NCBI RefSeq assembly: GCF_015477805.1 | Contig: NZ_JADLQL010000005.1 | Coordinates: forward strand, 186,001-250,000 | Direction of reading: 5' to 3' | From: Nocardia flavorosea | GTDB lineage: Bacteria; Actinomycetota; Actinomycetes; Mycobacteriales; Mycobacteriaceae | DNA length: 64,000 nucleotides | Shown: positions 34,175 to 43,576 of the stretch, piece by piece | Layout of the letters: every line of letters starts with the position of its first letter | Numbering within the stretch: position 1 is the first letter of the stretch | Notes under the pieces: model-generated | Seen by the model: the letters and a program-made list of their open reading frames with translations, nothing else | The model's database searches: none | Told to the model about the DNA's origin: nothing | Program-made: the position numbers and the translations under genes

Positions 34175-35604
34175 CTGTACTTTCCCCGTTCTCGTCCGTG
34201 TGTCACCGAATAGCTGGGTTCCCAGGCCCGCGTCGCCCGCAGCGTATCGGTACCGCGACTGTTGGCCCGGGTGCGGGTACGCGGCCGGTCACCGTCGCGC
34301 GGGGTCGCGCGGGCGGGTGATCTGTCGCCCGCGGCCGGCGTACCCGAACGCGACCGGGGCGGATGGTAGATCTCCGGTTTGGGCAGGCGCAGCAGCCGGC
34401 TGACCCGGCCGTCCTGCCCGGCATGCAGGGCCGCCACCGCCTCGGGTTCGTGCCGGGCGGCGTTGGCGATGATGCCGAACATCAGCAGGGTCAGCGCCAG
34501 CGACGAACCACCGGCCGAGACCAGGGGCAACTGCAGCCCGGTAACCGGCAGCAGGCCGACCACGTATCCGATATTGATGAGTGCCTGCCCCGTGATCCAG
34601 GTGGTGGCGGTGGCGGTGAGCAACCGCAGGAAGGGGTCCACCGAGCGTGCCGCGATCCGCAAACCGGTGTAGACGAACAGCGCGAACAGCCCCAATACCA
34701 GCGCACAACCCAGAAATCCCAGCTCCTCACCGATGATGGCGAAGATGAAATCGTTGTGCGAGTTGGGCAGATAGCTCCATTTGGCGCGGCTCTGGCCCAG
34801 TCCGCGTCCCCACAGCCCGCCGTCGGCGAGCGAGTACAAAGCCTGACGGGCCTGATAGTTGATGCCCTGTGGATCGTCGCCGGGATTGAAGAAGGCCCGC
34901 ATCCGGTCGGAACGGTATCCGGCCGACAGCGCCAGTACCAGGGCGGCGACGGCCCCGGAGGTGAGAATGGCGAGGAACAGCCGCAGCGGCAGACCGCCGA
35001 ACCACAGCAGCGCCAAGAGCACGATACCCATCGCGATGGTGGTGGAAAGGTTCGGCTGCAGCACGATCAGCAAGCAGACCAGCAGCCCGGCAGGCACCAG
35101 CGGGACCAGGATGTTCTTGAGCCCGCCCGGATCGTTCGCGGCGCGCGCCGCCGCGCGCCGCGAGACCAGCAGGTGGGCGCCCCAGACCACGAAGGTCACC
35201 TTCACGACCTCGGAGGGCTGGATCGAGAACAGGCCGAGGTCGATCCAGCGGCGCGCGCCGTTGACCGTACTGCCCACTCCGGGAATCAGCACCAGCACCA
35301 GTAACAGCACCGATACGGCGAACAGCGGAAAGGACACCTGCCGCAACCAGCGCAGCGGGATCCGCAGTGCCAGATAGAACAGCACGGCGCCGATCACCGC
35401 GTACATGGCTTGCTGTACGAACAGCGCGTACGCCGATCCACCGTCCGCGTAGGATTCGACGCTCGACGCCGACAGCACCATCACCAGTCCCAGCACGGTG
35501 AGCAGGGTTGCGATGGTGAGCACCAGGTGGAACGAGGCGAGCGGTCGCGCCAGCCAGGCGCCGAACCGGCCGGCCTGCACCTGTCGCGTACCGCGCGGTC
35601 TCAT
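34171..35604 (-). CDS. ftsW: SEDS peptidoglycan glycosyltransferase FtsW
   Basis: FtsW polymerises lipid II at the septum together with FtsI. The 477-residue protein has about ten helices and the SEDS motifs STVNGARRWIDLGLFSIQPSEVVKVTFVVW (contains the conserved Arg/Asp), LQPNLSTTIAMGIV, YQARQALYSLADGGLWGRGLGQSRAKWSYLPNSHNDFIFAIIGEELG and GLQLPLVSAGGSS. A basic, Pro/Arg-rich cytosolic tail of about 90 residues follows the last helix, as in mycobacterial FtsW, which uses it to bind FtsZ. The gene overlaps murG and murD by 4 bp at its two ends. Confidence 0.96.
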   Translation of the reverse strand: MRPRGTRQVQAGRFGAWLARPLASFHLVLTIATLLTVLGLVMVLSASSVESYADGGSAYALFVQQAMYAVIGAVLFYLALRIPLRWLRQVSFPLFAVSVLLLVLVLIPGVGSTVNGARRWIDLGLFSIQPSEVVKVTFVVWGAHLLVSRRAAARAANDPGGLKNILVPLVPAGLLVCLLIVLQPNLSTTIAMGIVLLALLWFGGLPLRLFLAILTSGAVAALVLALSAGYRSDRMRAFFNPGDDPQGINYQARQALYSLADGGLWGRGLGQSRAKWSYLPNSHNDFIFAIIGEELGFLGCALVLGLFALFVYTGLRIAARSVDPFLRLLTATATTWITGQALINIGYVVGLLPVTGLQLPLVSAGGSSLALTLLMFGIIANAARHEPEAVAALHAGQDGRVSRLLRLPKPEIYHPPRSRSGTPAAGDRSPARATPRDGDRPRTRTRANSRGTDTLRATRAWEPSYSVTHGRERGKYR

Positions 35605-37109
35605 AACCGCCGCCCGAGGTCCTCGTCCTTCAGCTCCTCGACCGCGCCGGCGAAACTGCGGCCCCGGTGGGTGTAATCGGTGAACATATCCAGCGACGCC
35701 GCGGCCGGTGCCAGCAGCACGGTATCGCCCGGTCCGGCGAACGCCGCCGCCTCCCGCACCGCGCGGGCCATGACCGCGTCGGCGATATCGGTATCCCGCG
35801 TGCCGGTGATCGCTTCGTTCCTGAGGGTCCGACCCATGCCGGAATGGTCTCGCGTATCCAACTCCACGACGGGGACTTCCGGCGCGTGTCGCGCCAGCGC
35901 GGCCGCGAGCACGGGGGCGTCCACACCGAACAACACCACGGCGACCAGGCGCTCGGCCACCTCCTCCACCAGATCCTCGACACCGGCGCCCTTCAGCTGA
36001 CCACCGGCCAGCCAGACCACATGCTGATGGCCCAGGATCGACGAACGCGCGGCATGCGGGTTCGTGGCCTTGGAATCGTCGACGAACTCGACCCCGCCCA
36101 GTTCCCGCACCAGCGCCGACCGATGCGGGCCGACCTTGTGCTCCACCAGCCCTTCCCGGACGAACTGCGGTGCGACGTCGATCGCCCGCGTGAGCGCGGA
36201 CGCGGCCAGGGCGTCGGCGATTCCGGCCGGACCGGGTGGGCTGATCTCTTTGGCCTCGGCCAGGATCGCCGCCTTGGTGAACGCGCGGTCGAGGAGTTTG
36301 CCGTCGACGACGCCGAGTTCGCCGTCGGCGGGCACACCGATTCGGAAACCCACGGTGCGGCGTGCCTTGGACCGGCGGGCCAGGCCCGCCGCGATGGGAT
36401 CGTCGAGTCCGACGATCCCGATCCGGCCCAGCAGAGCCCGCGCCTTGGCCGCGGCGTAGGCGTCGAGGCCGCCGTGCCAGTCCAGATGGTCCTCGGCCAC
36501 GTTGAGCACCACACCGGCCTCCGGGCGCACCGAGGGCGCCCAGTGCAACTGGAACGAGGACAATTCCACCGCCAGTACCTGCGGACCGGGGTTGCGGCGC
36601 AACGCGTCGAGAATGGGCAGGCCGATATTCCCGCAGGCCACGCTCGGGATACCGGCGGCCCGCAGGATGGAATGGGTCATCGCGGTGGTGGTGGTCTTAC
36701 CGTTGGTTCCGGTGACCACCAGCCATTTCCGGACCGGACCGTAGAGCCGGGCCTGATCCACCCACCAGGCGAACTCCACATCGCCCCAGACCGGGATGCC
36801 CTCGGCCACCGCCGAGGCGAGTACGGGCGAATCCGGCCGCCAGCCCGGGCTGGTGATCACCAGCGCGAACCGTGACCAGTCGGTGCTCTCCAGTTCGGGT
36901 GCCGGGGCGATATCGAGCCCCAGTTCGGCCGCCTCGGCCAGCGCGTTCGCCCCGTTGTCGGTGACCACCGGGCGGGCGCCGATATCGCGCAGCGGCGCGA
37001 TCAGCGATCGGCCCGACACTCCCCAGCCGGCGACCAGGACCTCCCGGCCGCGTAAGAATTCCAGCATGGGCCCCGGCGAACGCAGGGCCCGCGGTGCATG
37101 ATCCTCCAT
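35601..37109 (-). CDS. murD: UDP-MurNAc-L-alanine--D-glutamate ligase
   Basis: MurD adds D-Glu to UDP-MurNAc-L-Ala. The 502-residue protein has the UDP-binding VLVAGWGVSGRSLIAPL, the P-loop VVTGTNGKTTTTAMTHSIL (about residue 125), LNVAEDHLDWHG in the central domain and VEFVDDSKATNPHAARSSI opening the C-terminal domain. The start at ATG 37109 gives 14 residues before the usual N-terminus; MLEFLRG is an alternative. It lies 7 bp after the mraY stop and overlaps ftsW by 4 bp. Confidence 0.96.
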   Translation of the reverse strand: MEDHAPRALRSPGPMLEFLRGREVLVAGWGVSGRSLIAPLRDIGARPVVTDNGANALAEAAELGLDIAPAPELESTDWSRFALVITSPGWRPDSPVLASAVAEGIPVWGDVEFAWWVDQARLYGPVRKWLVVTGTNGKTTTTAMTHSILRAAGIPSVACGNIGLPILDALRRNPGPQVLAVELSSFQLHWAPSVRPEAGVVLNVAEDHLDWHGGLDAYAAAKARALLGRIGIVGLDDPIAAGLARRSKARRTVGFRIGVPADGELGVVDGKLLDRAFTKAAILAEAKEISPPGPAGIADALAASALTRAIDVAPQFVREGLVEHKVGPHRSALVRELGGVEFVDDSKATNPHAARSSILGHQHVVWLAGGQLKGAGVEDLVEEVAERLVAVVLFGVDAPVLAAALARHAPEVPVVELDTRDHSGMGRTLRNEAITGTRDTDIADAVMARAVREAAAFAGPGDTVLLAPAAASLDMFTDYTHRGRSFAGAVEELKDEDLGRRL

Positions 37110-37116
37110 CGTCAGC

Positions 37117-38193
37117 TCACCCGACCGCCGAGAGATATTCGCTGTAGAACAAGGCGAGCCCGGCTGCCGAGGCCATTGCGGCCAGCAACCAGAACCTGAT
37201 GATCACCGTGGTCTCTGCCCATTTGCTCAGTTCGAAATGATGATGGAACGGGGCCATCTTGAACAACCGGTTGCGAGTGGTGCGGAAAACCGCGACCTGC
37301 AGCGCCACCGACGCCGCCTCGGCGACGAACAGCGCGCCGATGACGACCATCAGCAGTTCGGTGCGGGTGGTGACGGAAATTCCGGCGAGCAGACCGCCCA
37401 GCGCCAGCGAACCGGTATCGCCCATGAAGATCTTGGCGGGCGCGGCGTTCCACCAGAGGAATCCGATACACGCCGCGGTCCCCGCCGCGCAGACCAGCGC
37501 CAGATCCAGCGGGTCGCGCACGTTGTAGCAGCCGGTTTCGGGTTTGGTCTCGCACGAGTGGTAGTACTGCCAGAACGTGATGACCACATAGCCGCCCAGC
37601 ACCAGGCTCATCGACCCGGCGGCCAGACCGTCCAGGCCGTCGGTGAGGTTCACCGCGTTCGACCAGGCCACGACGATGAAGCAGATGAAGGCCAGGAACA
37701 CCACCACGCTCATGGTGACGGTGTTGATATCGCGCACATACGACAGTTGCCGGCCGGCCGGGGTCAGCCCGTTACCACCCGGGAACTGGAGGGCCAGCAC
37801 ACCGAACACGACCGCGGCGGTGACCTGTCCCAGGTACTTACCCGCGGCCGTGAGCCCGAGGTTGCGGCCCTTGCGGATCTTGATGAAATCGTCGATGAAG
37901 CCGACCACGCCCAGCGCCGTGGCCAGGCCGAGCACCAACAGCGCGGAGGCGGTGGGCCCTTCGGCGTCGTAGCCGATACCGATCAGATGCGAGCCGAGGT
38001 ACCCGGCCCACATACCGATGATGATCGCGACCCCACCCATCGTGGGGGTGCCGCGCTTGGACTGGTGGCTGGCCGGTCCGTCGACCCGGATCTCCTGCCC
38101 GAAACCGCGCCGGGCGAATATCCGGATCAGCAGCGGGGTCAACAGGATCGACACCGTCAGTGCGATCGCCGCCGCGAACAAGATCTGTCTCAA
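37117..38193 (-). CDS. mraY: Phospho-MurNAc-pentapeptide transferase
   Basis: MraY makes lipid I by moving phospho-MurNAc-pentapeptide onto decaprenyl phosphate. The 358-residue protein has ten helices and the active-site motifs GFIDDFIKIRKGRNLGL, SNAVNLTDGLDGLA and FMGDTGSLALGG with catalytic Asp residues, plus MAPFHHHFELSKWAE. The start is a TTG (LRQILFAAAIAL) whose first bases overlap the murF stop (TTGA), which also gives the length usual for the family. A longer upstream reading would enter murF in another frame. Confidence 0.95.
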   Translation of the reverse strand: MRQILFAAAIALTVSILLTPLLIRIFARRGFGQEIRVDGPASHQSKRGTPTMGGVAIIIGMWAGYLGSHLIGIGYDAEGPTASALLVLGLATALGVVGFIDDFIKIRKGRNLGLTAAGKYLGQVTAAVVFGVLALQFPGGNGLTPAGRQLSYVRDINTVTMSVVVFLAFICFIVVAWSNAVNLTDGLDGLAAGSMSLVLGGYVVITFWQYYHSCETKPETGCYNVRDPLDLALVCAAGTAACIGFLWWNAAPAKIFMGDTGSLALGGLLAGISVTTRTELLMVVIGALFVAEAASVALQVAVFRTTRNRLFKMAPFHHHFELSKWAETTVIIRFWLLAAMASAAGLALFYSEYLSAVG

Positions 38194-39791
38194 CGCACTG
38201 CCTCCGTGCCTGCCCCATCGGCGGCCGAGCCGCCCGGCGCCGACGTACCGGCACCCGTGTTCTTGCTTCCCGCGGCCAGCAGCTTCTCGGCCACCGCCCA
38301 CAGTCCGACCGACTGCGATGCTTTCACCAGCACCACATCACCTGCTTCGACTTCGGCGTCGAGCAACCGTACGGCCGCTTCGATATCCGGGACGAGCACC
38401 GACTCCTCACCCCATGAGCCTTCCATGACCGCTCCCTGGTGCATGCCCCGGGAGGGCCGTCCGGTGCCGACCACGATGAGCCGGTCCACATCCAGGCGGA
38501 CCGCCAGCCGGCCGATACCGTCGTGTTCGACCACCGATTCCGGGCCCAGTTCGGCCATCTCCCCCAGCACCGCCCAGCTGCGGCGCGGTGTGTCACCCGA
38601 CCGGGCCATGGTGACCAGCGCTTTGAGCGCGGCGCGCATGGAATCGGGGTTGGCGTTGTACGAATCGTTGATCACCGTGACCCCGGTGGCACCGGTGCGC
38701 ACGTCCATCCGGCGGGCCGAGGCCGCACGGGCCCCGGCGAGTGCGGCGGCGAGCGTGTCGAGATCGGCGCCGCATTCGAGCGCCACCGCGGCCGCCGACA
38801 GCGCGTTGCCCACCTGGTGTTCGCCGTGGACGGCCAGGGTGATGTCGCGGTCGCCGTGCGGGGTGCGCAGGGTGAACGAGGCGCGGGCCTGCTCGTCGAG
38901 CGTGATGGCTTCGGCTCGGATCTGTGCCGCGGGGCCCTGACCGACCATCACCACCCGCGCCGACGTCCGCGCGGCCATCGCACTGACCTGTGAATCGTCG
39001 GCGTTGAGAACGGCCAGCCCGGTTCCGGGCAGCGCCTCCACCAGCTCGCCCTTTGTCTTGGCGATCGCCTCCCGGCTGCCGAATTCGCCGAGATGGGCGG
39101 TGCCGACGTTGAGCACCACACCGATACTCGGGGGCGCCACCCGGGCGAGCGCGGCGATATGGCCCGGGCCGCGGGCCGACATCTCCAGCACCAGGAACCG
39201 GGTGTCCGGACCGGCGCGCAGCGCAGTCCACGGATGCCCGAGTTCGTTGTTGAACGATCCCGGCGGGGCCACGACCGGACCGAGCGGAGCCAGGACCGCC
39301 GCCAGCAGATCCTTCGTCGAGGTCTTCCCGGAGGAACCGGTGACACCGATAACGGTCAGTCCGCCCGCGGCGACCAGTCGCTGTACGCTCGCCCGGGCCA
39401 GCGCGGCCAGCGCCGCCAAAACCGCGGCACCGGAACCGTCGGAATCGTGTTCGAGAGCAAGCGCATTCGACGACCCGGCCGGTACCGGCGGGACGACGAC
39501 GGCCGCAACACCGACCGGCCGGGCGGCCAATACCGCCACAGCCCCCGCCGCCAGCGCGGTCGCCGCGAAATCATGGCCGTCGACCCGTTCTCCGGGCAGC
39601 GCGACGAAAAGACCGCCGGGACCGATACGGCGCGAATCGAATTCGACCGTACCGGTGACCGTCACCTCGGGATCGCCGACATCGTACAGCCGGCCGCCCA
39701 CGATCTCGGCGACCTCCCGCAAGGTGAATCCGGCCGGGACCGGACCCGCGGCCGTGCCGGGGTCCGGTGTCTCGGTGGGTTCCTGGTTCAC
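38190..39791 (-). CDS. murF: UDP-MurNAc-tripeptide--D-Ala-D-Ala ligase
   Basis: MurF completes the UDP-MurNAc-pentapeptide. The 533-residue protein has the N-terminal domain (TLREVAEIVGGRLYDVG, VEFDSRRIGPGGLFVALPGERVDGHDF), the P-loop GVTGSSGKTSTKDLLAAVL (about residue 140), NVGTAHLGEFGS and INDSYNANPDSMRAAL. A Gly/Ala/Ser-rich tail of about 25 residues is extra. GTG at 39791 is taken as start. About 166 bp separate it from murE, so unlike most of the cluster these two are not overlapping. Confidence 0.95.
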   Translation of the reverse strand: MNQEPTETPDPGTAAGPVPAGFTLREVAEIVGGRLYDVGDPEVTVTGTVEFDSRRIGPGGLFVALPGERVDGHDFAATALAAGAVAVLAARPVGVAAVVVPPVPAGSSNALALEHDSDGSGAAVLAALAALARASVQRLVAAGGLTVIGVTGSSGKTSTKDLLAAVLAPLGPVVAPPGSFNNELGHPWTALRAGPDTRFLVLEMSARGPGHIAALARVAPPSIGVVLNVGTAHLGEFGSREAIAKTKGELVEALPGTGLAVLNADDSQVSAMAARTSARVVMVGQGPAAQIRAEAITLDEQARASFTLRTPHGDRDITLAVHGEHQVGNALSAAAVALECGADLDTLAAALAGARAASARRMDVRTGATGVTVINDSYNANPDSMRAALKALVTMARSGDTPRRSWAVLGEMAELGPESVVEHDGIGRLAVRLDVDRLIVVGTGRPSRGMHQGAVMEGSWGEESVLVPDIEAAVRLLDAEVEAGDVVLVKASQSVGLWAVAEKLLAAGSKNTGAGTSAPGGSAADGAGTEAVR

Positions 39792-39957
39792 CGACCACCG
39801 CCAGAAATGATCCCGTCCGTACGCGGTCTGCACCGGTAGCCGACTCCGCCGGCCCAGCCACGACCATGACCACGCTCCGGCAGCGACGACCGCCCCGCCC
39901 GCGCTTCGACCGCGCCGGACCCTGCTCCGCGTATACCGCGCCTCGAGATGATGTCGA

Positions 39958-41553
39958 TCATGGAATCGTCATGTCCTCCGCATTCGCACCCTGCGGACGG
40001 TCCGGCCGGGTCGACGCGATCGCCGCGGTGAGCGCCTCCCGGTCGTCGAACGGATATTTCACGCCCTGGATCTCCTGTCCAACCTCATGTCCTTTACCAG
40101 CCACCAGCACCACGTCCCCGGCGCGCGCCCAGGCCACAGCGGCCTCTATCGCCGCCGTCCGGTCGCCGATATCGCGCACCTCACCGCGCTGTTCGGCGGG
40201 CACACTCTGTGTCCCCGCCACCAGAGCCGCGCGGATCGCGGCCGGATCCTCGCTGCGCGGATTGTCGTCGGTGACGATCAGCAGGTCTGCGCCCCGCGCC
40301 GCGGCCGCGCCCATCAGTCCACGTTTGCCGGTATCGCGATCGCCGCCGGCGCCCACTACCACCGCCAGCCGGCCCGCGCCGCCCGCGGCGGCCAGATGGG
40401 CACGCAGGGTCGCGATCACCGATTCCACGGCGGCCGGTTTATGCGCGTAATCCACCAGGGCCAGGAAGTCCTGCCCCCGATCCACCCGCTGCATCCGGCC
40501 CGGTACGTCCACGGTGGCCAGCGCGGGGGCGGCGGTGGCCGGATCGACCCCGGCCGCCGCGCATACCGCGAGGGCGAGCAGTCCGTTGGCGACGTTGTAG
40601 TCACCCGGCAGCCGCAACCGCACCGTCGTCTCCCCGGCGGGCCCGGCCGCGGTGAACTCCTGTTCACCGCCGTGCATGCGCGCGGGCCCGGCCAGCGACC
40701 AGTCCGCCGGGCCGGTCGTACAAACCCGCACCGGTGCGGCCAGGCCGTCGGCGAGCCGGCGCCCCCACGCATCGTCGATGTTCACCACCGCGGTACGCGC
40801 CGCCACCGGCGAATCCGGTTCGAACAACCGGCGTTTGGCGGCGAAATAGTCTTCGAAATCGGCGTGGAAATCCAGGTGGTCCTGCGACAGGTTCGTGAAC
40901 GCGCCCACCGCGAATCGCACACCGTCCACCCGGCCCAGCGCCAGCGCGTGACTGGACACCTCCATCACCACGGCGTCCACGCCCTGTTCGACCATCAGCG
41001 CGAAGATGGCGTGCAATTGCGGCGCTTCGGGCGTGGTGAGCGCACTGGGTACCCGACGGCCGCCGATCCGGGTCTCGATGGTGCCGATCAGCGCCGTGGC
41101 GCGGCCCGCGGCGGCAAGTCCGGCCTCCACCAGATAGGAGGTGGTGGTCTTACCCGAGGTGCCGGTGATCCCGACGATGGTCAGCCGTTCCGACGGATGG
41201 CCGTAGATCGCCGCCGACAGCTCGCCCAGCACGGCGCGCGGGTTCTCCCGCACCACCACCGGCACCCCGAGATCACCCGCCACCTCGGCGCCGGCGGGAT
41301 CGGTCAGCACCGCGACCGCGCCGCGCGCTACCGCGTCCGCGGCGAACCGGGCGCCGTGCGCCCGCGAACCGGGTAGTGCGGCGAAGAGATCACCGGGTAG
41401 GACAGCGTCGGAGCGCTGCTCGATACCGGTGATCCGCAGGTCGGCGGGTATCGCCGGCCGGGGGTCGGCGACGATCGTTTCGAGCAGATCGGACAGCGGT
41501 GTCGACGGCGGCCGGGCGGGCCGCAGCACGTGCTGGCTGGACTGCGCGGGCAC
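39958..41553 (-). CDS. murE: UDP-MurNAc-L-Ala-D-Glu--meso-DAP ligase
   Basis: MurE adds the third amino acid of the stem peptide. The 531-residue protein carries the P-loop GITGTSGKTTTSYLVEAGL (about residue 125), FTNLSQDHLDFHADF, and the meso-diaminopimelate signature DNPRSEDP near residue 425, so it should use meso-DAP, as expected for this group. HKPAAVESVIATL opens the C-terminal domain. GTG at 41553 is supported by GAGGAA six bases upstream. Longer in-frame starts would add a basic, low-complexity stretch. Confidence 0.96.
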   Translation of the reverse strand: MPAQSSQHVLRPARPPSTPLSDLLETIVADPRPAIPADLRITGIEQRSDAVLPGDLFAALPGSRAHGARFAADAVARGAVAVLTDPAGAEVAGDLGVPVVVRENPRAVLGELSAAIYGHPSERLTIVGITGTSGKTTTSYLVEAGLAAAGRATALIGTIETRIGGRRVPSALTTPEAPQLHAIFALMVEQGVDAVVMEVSSHALALGRVDGVRFAVGAFTNLSQDHLDFHADFEDYFAAKRRLFEPDSPVAARTAVVNIDDAWGRRLADGLAAPVRVCTTGPADWSLAGPARMHGGEQEFTAAGPAGETTVRLRLPGDYNVANGLLALAVCAAAGVDPATAAPALATVDVPGRMQRVDRGQDFLALVDYAHKPAAVESVIATLRAHLAAAGGAGRLAVVVGAGGDRDTGKRGLMGAAAARGADLLIVTDDNPRSEDPAAIRAALVAGTQSVPAEQRGEVRDIGDRTAAIEAAVAWARAGDVVLVAGKGHEVGQEIQGVKYPFDDREALTAAIASTRPDRPQGANAEDMTIP

Positions 41554-41644
41554 GGGGTTCCTCTCTGCATGATGAAGCGCGCGGATACGACGACGAGTCA
41601 GGTTACCGACGCCGCGTCCGGACCGAGCAAGCCGGTTCGCCGAA

Positions 41645-43576
41645 TCACGACGCCTGCAGGACGAACTGTTGTTCCGGTTGCCGCGACGGCGGTATCCGAT
41701 CGCGCTGCAACGCCCAGGAGGCGATATCGTGGAACAGCGGCGCCGCCGACTGTCCACCGCCACCGTCGGAGCTGCGTTGCGGAGCGTCCAGCATCAATCC
41801 GATCACGTACCGGGGATCGTCCGCGGGTGCGATACCGGCGAAGGTTATCCAGTACGAATCGCTGGAATAGCAGCCGCAGTCCGGGTCCACCTGCTGTGCG
41901 GTTCCCGTCTTGCCGGCGATCCGGTATCCCTCCACCGCCGCCGCGGCGCCGGTACCCATCTGGATACCGGTCGGGTCGTTCTGAACCACCGACTGGAACA
42001 TCGTCCGCACAGTGCGGGCCGTCTCCGGACTCACCACCCGCACCCCTTCGGGCGCCGGCTCTTCGGTACGCGAATCGTCCGGTGCGACCGTCGCGCGGAC
42101 GATCCGGGGCGGCACTCGCACCCCGTCGTTCGCAATGGCCTGGTACATACTCGTCATCTGCAATGTCGTCATCGAAAGCCCCTGCCCGATGGGCAGGTTC
42201 GCGAAAGTGCCGCCCGACCACTGATCGCGGGCGGGCAGCAGGCCCGGGCTCTCCGCGGGCAAGCCGACCCCGGTCCGCTGGCCCAGGCCGAATCGGTCGA
42301 GCATATCGGCGAACCGGTCCTCCCCGATGCGCTGCGCCAGCATCAAGGTGCCGACATTGGAGGATTTCCCGAAGATCCCGGTGGTGGTGTAGGGCTCGAC
42401 GCCGTGCTCCCAGGCATCACCGACGGTCACCCCGGACATCTGGATTTCGCCGGGAACCTGATGCACTTCGTGTGGATCGGTCAGGCCGTATTCGATGGCG
42501 GCCGCCGCGGTCACCACCTTGTTCACCGAACCGGGTTCGAACGGCCGGGTCACCGAAGGGTTGTCCAGTCCGGCCGGATCCCAGTGCTCGGGGCCCAGGG
42601 CGGGGTTGAACGTATTGTCGTTGGCCATCGCGAGGACCTGGCCGGTTTTGGCGTCCAGTACCACCGCGGACGCCGATTTCGCGCCCGATCGGTCCTTGGC
42701 CTGCTGAATCTGCTGCTGCACGTAGTACTGCAGGTACGAGTCGATGGTGAGTTCGATATCGTTGCCGTCCACCGCGGGCTGGCGGTCACGCCAGCTCCCC
42801 GGGATGACCGCGCCGTCCGAGCCGCGATCGTAGGTGTAGGAACCGTCGGTGCCGGCCAGTACCGAATCGAGGGCGCCCTCGAGCCCGACCCGGCCGTGCC
42901 CGTCCCATCCGGTGGCGCCGACGATATTCGCCGCGAGCGAGCCGCCGGGATATTCACGCAGGTCCTGCCGTTCCGACCCGACCTCGGGGAACTTCGCGGT
43001 GATGGTATCGGCTTTGCGTGGATCGACATTGCGGGCCAGATATACGAACGGTTCGTCACTCCGCAGTTTCGCCAGGAGCTCGTCCTCGTCCGGCCCCTCC
43101 GGGCCGAGCACGTCGTGCACTGTGCGCGCGATCTCCTGAAGGCGTTCATCGGGCTCGGGAGCCGTATCGTCGGCGGCCCGGGCATCGGCGAGATCCTTGC
43201 GCACCCGCACCGGCTGGAAGCTCAACGCCTGGGCGATCACCGTGAGCGCCAGCGATTTCCCGTGCCGATCGGTGATGGTCCCGCGCGTAGCGGGCAGATC
43301 CTGGTACGTGGTCCGCTGCCCGGCGGCCTGCGCGGAAAGCGCGGGTGCGGAAATGGTCTGGATCCACAACAGCTGCAACGCCACCACGGTCAGCGCGACG
43401 AGCATGATCACCCGGCCCACGCCCAGCCGGATCCGTACCGGTCCGTCCTTCTTCGACCCGCGCGAACGGACGGGCCGGCGGGCGGCGGGGGCCGGACGGG
43501 CCTTCGCCGCATCTCGGTTCACCGCGGTACGGGACTTCGGCGCGCCGCGCCCGCGTCCCGACCCGCGCCGATTCAC
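41645..43576 (-). CDS. ftsI: Septal class B penicillin-binding protein FtsI/PBP3
   Basis: A bitopic transpeptidase that crosslinks septal peptidoglycan, partner of FtsW. The 643-residue protein has a basic cytosolic tail of about 50 residues, one helix (RVIMLVALTVVALQLLWIQTI), a pedestal domain and the transpeptidase domain. Active-site motifs are SVNK with the nucleophilic Ser (about residue 348, in FEPGSVNKVV), SSN (FGKSSNVGTL) and KTG (IAGKTGTAQQ). The PCGCY stretch just after KTG (DPDCGCYSSDSYW) places two Cys near the active site. The GTG start overlaps the ftsL-like gene by 4 bp. Confidence 0.96.
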   Translation of the reverse strand: MNRRGSGRGRGAPKSRTAVNRDAAKARPAPAARRPVRSRGSKKDGPVRIRLGVGRVIMLVALTVVALQLLWIQTISAPALSAQAAGQRTTYQDLPATRGTITDRHGKSLALTVIAQALSFQPVRVRKDLADARAADDTAPEPDERLQEIARTVHDVLGPEGPDEDELLAKLRSDEPFVYLARNVDPRKADTITAKFPEVGSERQDLREYPGGSLAANIVGATGWDGHGRVGLEGALDSVLAGTDGSYTYDRGSDGAVIPGSWRDRQPAVDGNDIELTIDSYLQYYVQQQIQQAKDRSGAKSASAVVLDAKTGQVLAMANDNTFNPALGPEHWDPAGLDNPSVTRPFEPGSVNKVVTAAAAIEYGLTDPHEVHQVPGEIQMSGVTVGDAWEHGVEPYTTTGIFGKSSNVGTLMLAQRIGEDRFADMLDRFGLGQRTGVGLPAESPGLLPARDQWSGGTFANLPIGQGLSMTTLQMTSMYQAIANDGVRVPPRIVRATVAPDDSRTEEPAPEGVRVVSPETARTVRTMFQSVVQNDPTGIQMGTGAAAAVEGYRIAGKTGTAQQVDPDCGCYSSDSYWITFAGIAPADDPRYVIGLMLDAPQRSSDGGGGQSAAPLFHDIASWALQRDRIPPSRQPEQQFVLQAS